Assembly: GCA_022616275.1 (NCBI GenBank)
Contig: JAKEFB010000042.1
Location: 1-64,000 of the forward strand
Origin: Chloroflexota bacterium
Lineage (GTDB): Bacteria; Chloroflexota; Anaerolineae; Promineifilales; Promineifilaceae
Length of the DNA stretch: 64,000 nucleotides
Direction of reading: 5' to 3'
Below, in pieces: positions 34,423-46,400 of the stretch. Below the pieces are notes generated by a model. The model had not been told where the DNA came from. It saw only the letters and a list, made by a program, of their open reading frames with translations, and did no database searches. The translations under genes and the position numbers were made by a program. Numbering within the stretch: position 1 is the stretch's first letter; each line of letters begins with the position of its first letter.

Positions 34423-37400
34423 ATGAAAAAATCAAACGGCTCAACTCTCCGGCAGGTAAATGGTCCAGCCTATTCCTCCTTGCATCTTGAGCGGCTCGGA
34501 CGCCTTTTCGTTGCTCCGGTAGGCGGGTTGGTTTTGCTAGCATGGGTTTTGCTGTTAATGAATTTCCAGCTTTCCCCAGCGCAGGCGGCTGCTCCTGAAA
34601 CTGTCGGGGCCACGCCGGAAGCAGCCAGGTCTGGAGCGACAGCGATAGCAGGCGAGATACCCCTGGCCGGACAGACGTTGTACGTCACGGCCGACGCGAC
34701 GGGTGTGGCCTGCACGCCGGCCGAGCCGTGTCCGCTGCAGGTAGCCGCGAACCAGGCGTTAGATGGGGATGAGATCCGGGTAGCCGGTGGTCTGTACGAC
34801 GAACTGCTATCCATTGACGGCTTTACCCAGACGCTGCGGCTGGAAACATCCATCACCATTCGCGGGGGATACACCTCAACCAACTGGCTGGCCGAGCCTG
34901 ATCCGGTGGCCAACGAGACGATCCTCGACGGCCTGGGCCAGGCGCGGGTCGTCTACATCGTCGGCCCGATCCAACCGACGATCACCGGCTTTGCCATTCG
35001 CAACGGGGAGGCCACGGAAGGCGCCGGCGTCTATCACCCTGACGCCAACGGTGGGGCCGTTATTGAAGCCAACCAGATCTATGATAACGTGGCTACCGGC
35101 GGCACGGCTCGCGGTGGCGGCGTCTTCCTGGGCGGTCCGGGTACAGTAACTAACAATGATATTTACAACAACAGCGCCGCCGGCCGCGGCGGCGGCGTCT
35201 TTGTCGAAAATTTGAACACAGGCGGCGACACGGCCGTGATCCAGGCCAACAAAATTCATGGCAATTCGGCCGGGACGGTGGGGAGCAACGCCCTGGCCGG
35301 TGGCCTGGGCATTGCCGATGGCAATGTGACCGTGGACGCCAACGAGATTTACCAGAATACGGCCGATTTCGCTGCCGGTATTCTGGTTGACCTTGACGGC
35401 AACGTGACGCTGCAAAATAACGTCGTCTATCTCAACACGGCGACTTTCAACAACAGTTCGGCCGGGGCGGGCGGCGGCTTGCTCACCCGGGGCACGGTCA
35501 ACATCTGGCACAACACTTTTGCCAAGAACAGCGCAACCAACGCCCAGGGCGGCGGGATCTACCTGTTTGGCGGCACGGCCGTTATCAGCAACACCATCGT
35601 CGCCCACAACACGGCGGCCAGCAATTCTGGCATTCACGAGCTGACGCCGGGCATTGGCAGCGGTGGTTTTAACAACATCTTCAATAACACCAGCAACGCC
35701 ACTGGCTTGGTCAACACCATTATTACCGATCCGCTCTTTGTCAGCCTGGCCGGGAACGACTTTCACCTGACGGCCGCCAGCCTCAACATTAACGCCGGCG
35801 ACCCCTCCGTCCCGGTCAACACTGACTTCGACAACCAGGTCCGGCCGTTTGACGGCGGCATAGACGTGGGCGCGGACGAGTTTTACGACCCGGCCAACAC
35901 CTGCTACGCCCGCTTTAACAACGGCCCGGTCTTTGACACTATTGACGAGGCGATGGCCCTGGTCACCAGTCCGTCCGACGTGGTCAAGGTCGCCGGCCGC
36001 TGTACCGGAACGGGCAGCCAGGTAGTGCTGCTTACCCAGACCTTCACCCTCCAGGGCGGCTACACTACGACCAACTGGGTCGAGCGCGGCTTTGGCCCGA
36101 CGATCATTGACGCCGAGGGCGTCTCCGGCCGGCGCGGCATTCACGTCACGGCCGGCAGCCCGACCATTGATAGCCTGCGCGTCACCGGCGGCAACCTGGC
36201 TTCCGGCAATGGGGCCGGCATTTACGCTGCCGCCGGCTCGCCGACCATCCAGAACGCCGTCCTCTACGACAACAGCGCCCCCAGTAGCAACGGTGCGTTG
36301 GGCGTCGGGTCGGGGGCCAGCGCCACGCTCCGCTTTTTGACCATTGCCGATAACAGCGCCGACGGCGTCCGTTTTGAGGGCAGCGGCTCTCTGCACAACA
36401 GCATTGTTTACAATAATACCGGCGTGGCCATTGGCGGCGGCAGCGGCCACACCTTCAACCTGGTCAACGTCAACCCGCTCTTTGCCAACGCCCCGGCCGG
36501 CGATTACCACATTACGGCCGCTTCGCCGGCCATGGCCATAGCCGACCCGGCGACGACGCTGGCCGAGGACTTTGAGGGCGATAGCCGGCCGTCCGGCTTC
36601 CTCTTTGACGTGGGCGCCGACGAGGCCAACGACTACCCGGCGATTGACTTCCGGCCGGCTCTCATCGCCCGCGACGTCAATCGGGGCTTTACCTACACCT
36701 TCACCCACGTCCTGACCAATGCCGGCACTCTGACCGACAGTTACAACCTGGCCGGCAACAACAGCGCCGGCTGGAGTATCAGCTTCCCTGGATCTATTTC
36801 TAACTTGCCGCCCGGCCAGTCTACTGAAGTGCCGGTGATAGTCCAGGTCCCGGCCGGGGCCAGCCCGCAGCAGGTAGCCACGACCACAGTCACGGCCACT
36901 TCCACGGCCAATACCAACGTCTACGCCGTTGTGGAAGATGTGGCTACAGTCTTACAGCTTCCCAGCATCGCTTTCACCCCCTCCTATTCCGACACCGTCT
37001 TGCCGGGCACGGTACTGACTTACGTCCACACCCTGACCAACACCGGCGACTACACCGACACCTTCGTCATTGCCGTGGCCAGCGATCCCTTCAACTGGGT
37101 GGAGTTGCTGCCCACCGATCCCCAAAGCGTGACCCTGCCGGCCGGCGGCGTGGACATGGTCCAGGTCCGGGTAGAAGTGCCGCCCTTCGCCTCGTCCGGC
37201 TTTGCCAACGAAGCCCTCATCCGGGCCACCTCCGTCTTCTCGCCAGTGGTTACGGCCGTCGTCACCGACCGGGTAACGGCCAAGGCCACCGTCGGCACGC
37301 GCTACGTGTCGCCCGGCGGCGTAGACCTGAACAACAACTGTACCCAGACGAGCTTTCCCTGTGCGACGGTGGCCCGGGGTGTCAGTCAGGCTTCCTTTGA

Positions 37401-40400
37401 AGACCAGGTGCGGGTGGCTACGGGGACTTATCTTGAGATTAACATTAACGTCAATGACACTATCTCTGTGACCGGCGGCTGGGTCAACGACTTCACCGAG
37501 CAGCAGGGGCCGGAGACGACGATCATTGACGCCAACCAGCAAAACCGCATCTTCATCATTGCTCCCGGCTCGAATATCCAGCCTTTCCTGGGCAACTTTA
37601 CGCTGCGGGACGGTCTCAACGCCTCGGTTGGTGGAGCGATGATTGTCGGCCAGAATGCCCAACCCCAGTTGAGTAGGATAATTTTCGACAACAACCAGGG
37701 CTCGGACGGTGGGGCTCTCTATCTGCAGCCAGGGGCCAACGTCTTGCTGGAGAAGAGCAGGTTCGTCGGCAACACGGCCACCCGCGATGGTGGGGCCGTC
37801 TTTGTCCAGGGTGCGACGCTGTCGGCCGAAAACAACCTCTTTGACAGCAACGTCGCCCAGCGCAACGGCGGGGCGCTCTATACCAACGGCGGCCAGGTGA
37901 CCGTCGTCCACAACACCATCCACGAAAATGCAGCCGCGACGCGGGGTGGCGGCCTGTACAACAACGGGGCCACGGTCGCCATCGCCAATACCATCCTGGT
38001 CAGCAACACCGCCACCACCGGCGGCGGCGCGGTCTACCAGGCCAGCGGCGCGACGACGCTGGACTACGACGACGTCTGGAACAACAGCGTGCCGGAAACC
38101 AATGTGCCCGTGGGGGCTAATTCCATCAGCGCCGATCCCGACTTTGCCGACGCCCTGTTCCGCCTCCAGGCCAGTTCGCCGGCCGTAGACACGGCCGACC
38201 CGGCCTCGACAGTAGGGGAGGACTTTGAAGACGATCCCCGGCCGGTAGACCAGGGCTTCGACATGGGCTGGGACGAGCGGGCCGGCTGCCTGGCCAAGCG
38301 CGGCGAAATAATTTACGGCAGCATTCAGGCGGCCATTGAGGCTGGAGGTATTGAAACCCTCATCCTGGTTTCCGGTTACTGCCGGGGTGTCCACCCCATC
38401 GTTGTCAATAGCCAGACGATCAGCCAGACGGTGGACCTGGACGAGAGCCTGACCATCCAGGGTGGCTGGGATTCCACCTTTGCCACTCGTGGATTCCCCA
38501 CCTACGTGGATCCCGAAGGGCGCGGCCGGGCTTTCTACGTCAGCGGCAGCGCCACGCCCGTCCTGGAAGATTTGATCCTGCTCAACGGCGACGCGGCCGG
38601 CCTGGGCGGTGGCCCGGCCGGCGAGGACGCCGGCGGCGCTATCTACAACGCCGACAGCGACCTGACGCTCGTTGACATGAACGTGTTCACCAGCACAGCC
38701 GGAGTGGGCGGCGGCGTCTACAACGACACCGGCCTGTTAACCGTGACCTATGCCATTGACTCGCAATCCGGGAGCATCTCGCGCACAGTTGTGGCCAGCA
38801 ATACGGCCGTTCTGGGCGCCGGCCTGTTCAACAACGCCGGGCAAATGATCGTCCAGAGCGCCCATATTCGCGACAACCAGGCCACAACCGGCGGAGCGTT
38901 GGCCAATGAGAGCGGTGCGCTGTACGCCGAAAACAGCCTCGTCTGGGACAACAGCGCCACCGGCAATGGCGGCGCGGTCTACGGCAAGGGCCAGGTCACG
39001 CTGCTGCACCTGACCTTCTACGAAAACACGGCCGGCGGCAGCGGCGAAGCCGTCTACCAGGCCAGCGGCAACCTGGTGGCCCGCAGTAACATCTTCCAGG
39101 GAGACGTCGCTTCCCTGGGAGCAGCCATTCACGTGGCCGGCGGCTCGACCGACATTGACTACAACTATTACTACAGGCACACCACCCCGGCCGTGACCGG
39201 CGCGGCCGAGGGGCCCAACTCGATCAACTCGACCACCCCGCCCGGCCTGATAAACCCGGCCGGCGGCGACTTCCACCTCTTTGACAGCGCGCCGGCCGTG
39301 GATCAGGGCGACCTGAACACGCCTGTGTTGCTGGACTTTGAGGAGGACTTGCGACCGTCGAACCAGAGTTCGGACATGGGCGCCGACGAAGTCGCCAACT
39401 GTTACGCCCGCGTTCGCAGCACGGGCATCATTTACGGCAACGTTCAATCGGCCGTGGACGTCGCCCCGGTGGGTGACTGGGTAGACGTGGCCGGCAAATG
39501 CACCGGCGTTCACACCATTGACGCCGGCGGGCTGGGCGTCATCAGCCAGACCGTCCACCTGACCAAGAACGTCAACTTGCAAGGTGGTTGGACTATTGAC
39601 TTCAGCAGCCAGACGGACGAGACCATCCTGGACGCCCTGGGCATGGGCCGGGTCATTTACGCCGGTCCGGCCATTACCTCGACGATTGACAACTTCAACG
39701 TCACCGGCGGCAATGGCAACGCGCCCGGCCTGAACGGCAACGGCGGGGCCATTTACCTGGACAACGCCCAGGCCTCGTTGCAACGAAACGAGATTTACAC
39801 CAACACCGCCAGCAACGGCGCTGGGATTTACATCAGCAGCGGGTCGGCCGCCGTCGAGGCTGGCAACCGCATTTTTGGCAATACGGCCACCAACGGCGGG
39901 GCCATCTACCTGGCCGGAACGGCCACGGTGGTCAACAACTTCATCTACCTCAACACCGCTACGACGAACGGCGGCGCGGTCTACCAGGCCAGCGGCAACA
40001 GCAGTTTCTGGCACAACGACCTGGTGCAAAACACGGCCAATAATAGTGGTGGCGGCCTCTTTGTGGCCGGCGGCTCGCCCTCCATTCGCAGCAACATTGT
40101 CATGGACAACGACGCCAATGTGGGCGGTGGCGGCGCGCACGGCAGCGGCGGCGCCCCCAGCCTGGGCTACAACGACTTTTACCTGAACACGCCCGCTAAC
40201 TTTGGTGGCACGATTGCCGGTGGTGGGTCGGGCAATCTCTCGGTAGACCCCTTGTTTACCGACCTGCCCGGTTTCGACCTGACCATCACCGTCACCTCGC
40301 CGGTGATAGACAAGGGCGATCCTGCGTTGTCGCTGGAGGTGGACTTCGAGGACGACATCCGGCCGTCGCAGCAGGGCTTCGACGTTGGCGCCGACGAAAT

Positions 40401-43400
40401 TGGCGGCTGCTACGCGATGGTGGTGAGTTCGGGCGAGATTTACGGCAGCCCGCAGTTGGCCATAGACGTGGCCTTGAACAACGATACGATCCTGATTGAC
40501 GGCACCTGCTATGGGGTCAATGGACAGTTGGTGAGCGCTACTACCGTGAGCCAGACGGTCTTTTTGAACAAAAACCTGACCATTGACGGCGATTGGGACT
40601 CCGGTTTCCTGCCGGCGGGCACCCCGGCCATTTTCGACGCCCTGGGCCTCGGCCGGACGGTGTACGTAGACACCGCCGTGACGGTGGTGGTTAAGGACCT
40701 GGAGCTGCGCAATGGCGACGCCAACGCCACCGGTTTCACCGGCAACGGTGGAGCGGTCTACAACACCGGCGTATTGAGCCTGACCGAGGTCCTGGCCCAC
40801 GACAGCACGGCTATCAACGGCGGTGGTGTGTACAACGCCGGCGGCCAACTCACCATCGAGTATAGCCGGATTGCCACCAACACCGTCACCGGCGGCGGCG
40901 GCGGCGTGTACCACAACGCCGGCAGCCTGCTGCTCCACAAGAGCGACATTTATAATAACGACGCCGCCAACGGCGCCGGTATCTACCTGAACAGCAGTGC
41001 CGGCCCGAATCCGGCCGTTCAGAACAACTTTATCTACGACAACCAGGCCACGGCCAATGGCGGTGGCCTCTACAACGCCAACACGACGGCGGCCATCTGG
41101 CACAATACCTTTGTCAACAACGGGGCCACCGGCAGCGGTGGCGGTATCTATACCACCGGCGGCTCGTCCGTTGTCATCCGCAACGACATTGTGGACAGCA
41201 ACTCAGGCACGGGTATTCACGCCAGCGGCGCGGCCCCCAACACCGGCTACAACAACGTTATTGGCAACAGCGGGGGTAATTACGGCGGTACGGCCGTGGC
41301 CGGCGCTGGCGCTATTTCTGCGCCACCCGACTATGTGGACCCGGCTAACAATGATTTCCACCTGGAAGACGACACGGCTGGGGTGGATGTCGGCGATCCC
41401 GCCTCACCTGTCACCGACGATTACGACGACGACGTCCGGCCGAGCAACGCCGGCTTTGACATGGGTGCTGACGAAGTCAACTCCTGCCTCATTCGCGTGG
41501 TAGACCCATCTGGCCCCGGCACGCGCATCTTTGGCGTGCTGCAGTTTGCCATTGATTACGCCGAAGCCAACAATTTCACCCTGGTCCAGATTGCTCGCGG
41601 CGAATGCAAGGGCGTCCGGCAAGACCCGACCAGCCTGACCTGGCAGGTGGGTTACGTCCGGGAGAGCCTGCAATTTGTCGGCTCGCTGCGGCGGCTGGAC
41701 TTCTCCGACCCCAACGACTTCGAGACGCTGGGAACGTTGACCACGATCATTAACGCCGAGAACAACGGCCGGGTGCTGCACATTGCCAGCGGCGCTTCGC
41801 CAACCTTCCTCCACCTGGTCTTTGTCAACGGCGATGCTGCCCCGGCCGGCGGCGGGACAAATGGTGGGGCTATCTACAGCGCCGGCGATCCGACCTTCGT
41901 CGAGAGCTTCATCAGCCAGAGCAGCGCCAGCAACGGCGGCGGCTATTATGGGGCCGCCTCATCCCACGTTTCCTTCCGGGGTGGTGAGGAATTCGACGCT
42001 ATCCCGCCGGATCTCGATGGGCGAGCGCCCGACGATACTATTCTCGGTGACGCGGCCATCGTGGGCTTCAGCATTGCGGCCCTGGTCAAGGAAGACGAGA
42101 CTGGCCAGATCATTGACATCACCTTCAAGGTTTACACCGGCAATGTTGCCTTGAACAATGGTGGCGGTATCTACAACGCCGGCGATATGTATGTCAGCGG
42201 CGTTAGCTTCTTCCTTAACTCGGCCGGCAACCAGGGTGGTGGCCTCTACAATAACGGCCCGGACTTTGAATTTGTTAACGTCCTCTTCTGGCGCAATCAG
42301 GCCACCAACCAGGGTGGCGGTATCTACAACAGTGGCTCAAATGCCCTGTTTATCAATGGCGTCTTCCAACTGAATGAAAGCCTGGCGGCCGAGGGCGGCG
42401 CCATCTACAACGCCAACTCTATAGCGATTTATCACAACACCATCCGCGATAACACGGCCCAGGGCAATGGCGGTGGTATCTTTAACAGCAGTACCAGCTT
42501 CGTCCTGAACAGCACCATTGTCTACAGCAACGCCTCGACCCTGGGAACCGGGGGTGGCCTGAACAGTGTCGCCAATCCTGGTGTCCTGCTGAGCTATAAC
42601 AACTTCTACAACAATCTTCCTAACGACTCGACGGTGGGCATTGGCAGCAACTCAATTTCTGCGCAACCCCAGTTTGAGCCCCTCAGCGCCTGGCGCCTGC
42701 TGGGTTCCTCGCCAGACATAGACCGCGCCGACCCCGCCCTGGTGGGCTCGCCGCTGTTTATTGACTTCGACATCGAGCTGGACATCCGGCCAGACGGTGG
42801 CATCACTAATACCATCGCCTATACCAGCGACATTGGCGCTGACGAATATCCCAAGAACTTTGGCTGTTCGATCACGCCCGACAACTTTAGTCTGGCCGAT
42901 CCTGGTGAGACTGTCACCTATACCCACACTGTTGCCAATTCCGGCAATTACACCGATATTGTCACTATTACCCTGACCAGCACTTCCCAGGGCTGGGCCA
43001 CGTTGGTTGGTGGGCCGCAGGTGGTCGCCCTGGGCGCCAATGAGAGCGTCGAGGTAGAGGTCGAGGTGGTCGTGCCCTTTGGCGTCCTGGCCGGCGTTCA
43101 GGACGTCTCTGTCGTCCAGTGTCAGTCAACGGCTATTCCTGACCAGACCGACACGGCCACCGATATCACCGAGGTAGCTGAGCTGCGCGGGGTCATTATT
43201 ATCCCTGACTACATCACCACGGCCGTACCCGGCCAGGTGCTGACCTTTACCCATACCATTATCAACATTGGCAACATCTCCGACACGTTCCGCTACACCC
43301 CCAACTCCGGGCCGGCTTACGCCAACGCCGTGATCGTCAACCCGCTGACTGATACGGTCTTCCTGGTTCCCAGCCAGTCCATTACCATTGACCTGCAGGT

Positions 43401-46400
43401 GACCATCTTTGACGACGCCATGGCCACCGGAACGGCCACCCCCGGAGCGGTGGTCCGCTCGGTGACCGAGCCAACTATCTTTGACGCTGCCCTGGACACG
43501 ATTCTGATTGGCTACACCAGCGGGACGCGTTACGTGGCCGCCGAAAACTCGGCCGATACTACCAACTGCACCAACTTCCAAAACCCCTGCGCTACCATCC
43601 AACATGCCGTAGACCAGGCAGTGGACGGCGACGCCATCCTGGTCGCCCTGGGGACTTACACCGATTCCCAGACGAGCACCGTCGGGCAGCACAACGTCCA
43701 CGTCTACAAGTCACTCTCCATTGACGGCGGCTACGACGCGGCCGAGGATTACGCCACGTCTGAGCCAATTACGAATGCTGTCATCCTGGATGGCGAAGGC
43801 GCGCGCCGCGTCATTTACGTGGACGCGGGTCTGGTGGTGACCATCAGCAGCCTCTTCATCCAGAACGGCGTGGCCCCCACGACGGCTGCCCTGCCCGAAC
43901 CGGGCCTGGTCCCGGTAGCCCGGGTGCTGCTCCAGCCCAACGCCGGTGGCGGCATTTACAACGACGGCGCTGACCTGACGCTGAACGGCGTCTGGCTGTT
44001 GAACAACACGGCCGAGTTCGGCGGCGGCCTCTACCATCTGACCAACACCCTGCACCTGAACAGCGTCGTCCTGGCCTACAACGGCAACGTGCCCGGAACC
44101 AATGGCGAGGGTGGTGGCGTCTACGCCGCCGGCGGCGACGTGTTGGTGGAGAACGGCACCTTTGCCTATAACGACGTCATTGTCCCGGCCAACCTGGTGG
44201 CTACCGGCAGTGGTGGCGGCCTGTACCAGGCCAACGGTTCGCTGGTCATTACGAACACCATCTTCCTTAGCAACACGGCCAGCAACTACGGCGCTTTCTT
44301 TGGCCCGCCGGCCACCAGCAACGATTACAACCTGACCTTCGGCAACTCGTCGCCGGAGACGAACGTGCCGCTAGGCAGTAATAGCTTCTCGGCCGACCCG
44401 CTCATTGCCGACGGCTTCTTCCACCTGGCGGCCGGCTCGCCGGCCATAGACGAAGGCACCGACCTGGTGACGCTGGGCTTCGACATAGACCGGCAGCCGC
44501 GCCGGCAGGGGCCGCGGGTAGACATCGGCGCCGACGAATACCTGCAGGTGCCGGACTTTGTCTTCGTTCCCGTCAGCCAGACGGCGACGATTAGCAGCGG
44601 CGTCGTGTACACCTATAGCCACGTCATTACCAACACCGGTGACTTTACGGATAGCTACAGCCTGGCCATGAACAACCAGACGACCGGTGGGACCGGCTGG
44701 GGCTATTTCCTGACGCCGACATTGATCACTGATCTGCCGGTGGAGGCTTCGGTCCAGGTGACATTTGTCATCACCGGCGGCTCGCCTGGCTACGTGGACA
44801 CGACGGTCATTACGGCCACCTCGGCCACCGACCCGTTGCTGACACGGAGCGTGGTGGACACGACGATCATCAGCCAGACGGCCGGTGTGGACATTGAGCC
44901 GTCGCTGTCCGGCAGTGGCCTGCCAGGAGAGGTCATCACCTATAACCACATCCTGACCAACACTGGCGATGGGCCGGATACCTATACCCTGACGGTGACC
45001 TCGGCTGTGCCGCCCGGCTGGAACATCACTATCACGCCCAGCAACACCGGTGTGGTCCTGCCGGGGGCGACGCTGCCTTTTACCGTGGCCGTGGAGATTC
45101 CGGCCACGGCCGTAAGCGGCACGGTCCACACAGCCCAGATCACGGCCATTTCCGGCGCGAACCCGGTCATCAGCGACACGCTGACCGACACGACGACGGT
45201 CGAGGTGGTCTACGGCCTGACTCTGACGCCCGACAACGTCGCCTCAGTCCCGCCGGGAACAGCCGTGGTCTACACCCACACCCTGGCCAGCCAGTCCAAC
45301 CTGAGCGATACCGTCAACCTGACCGTTACCTCACTCTTGGGCTGGCCGGTCTCGCTGTCAGATTCGGTGGTGAACCTGCCGCCGTTTGGCTCGCAGATCA
45401 TCTCGGTGACGGTGACTGTGCCGGTGACGGCTTCAATAGGCATCAGCGATACGGCTATCGTCACGGCCACTTCGTCCATCAGCCCCAGCCTGGTGGCGAC
45501 GGCTACAAATACAACCTTTGTCGTCAGCCAGACATACGGCGTGGACATCGAACCGGACCGCAGCCAGAATACGCCGCCCAGCACAGTTATCGTCTATACT
45601 CACACGGTGACTAACACCGGCAACGGGCAGGACATTATCACCCTGGCGGCGGCCAGCAGCAATGGTTGGGGCGCGACGATTACGCCGACGCAGGTGACGC
45701 TCTCGCCGCAGCAATCCACACCGGTAACAGTGACGCTCTCGGTCCCGGCCGTCCCGCTGGGCACGTTGGACACGATGGTCGTCACGGCCACCTCGACCTT
45801 GACCTCGGTCTTCGATACGGTTACTGACACGACCCTGGTGACCGATACCGTGCCTGGGGCCGGGGTGCTGCTGGAACCGGACCTGAGCGCTACGGGTCTG
45901 GTCAGCGATTTCGTCGTCTACAACCACGTCATCACCAACACGGGCGACAGCGCCGATACCTTTGACCTGGTCGCCCAGTCCAGCCAGGCCTGGCCGGTGA
46001 CGGTTAACCCAACCAACATTAGCCTGGCGGCCGGGCAGAGCGCGCCGGTGGTGATGCAGATCTTTATCCCACCCGGAACGCTGAGCGGCACGGTGGACGT
46101 GACGGTGATTACGGCGACTTCGACGGTCAATCCGGCCGTCTTTGACACGGCCACGGACACGACGACGGTGACCACTGAGCCGGTGGCCGGCGTCAGCCTG
46201 GTCCCCAACAACAGCAGCACGGCCGCGCCGGGCGATACGGTCGTTTACAACCACACCCTGACCAACCTGGGCAACAACTCCGACACCTTTACCCTGGCGG
46301 GCAACTCCAGCCAGAGCTGGAGCGTGACCGTGTTGCCGTCGGTAATTACGCTGTTGGCCGGTGAGAACCGGGGTATCTCGGTGACGGTGGTGGTACCGCC

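Noticed and set aside
36952-38394. A 480-codon minus-strand frame with Gly/Val-rich sequence
   Set aside because: It mirrors the plus-strand repeat structure base for base and carries no independent coding signal.
34876-41103. Long minus-strand open frames (610 and 788 codons) opposite the giant gene
   Set aside because: They are shadows produced by codon bias in the beta-helix gene; they have no ribosome-binding sites, signal sequences or recognisable domains.
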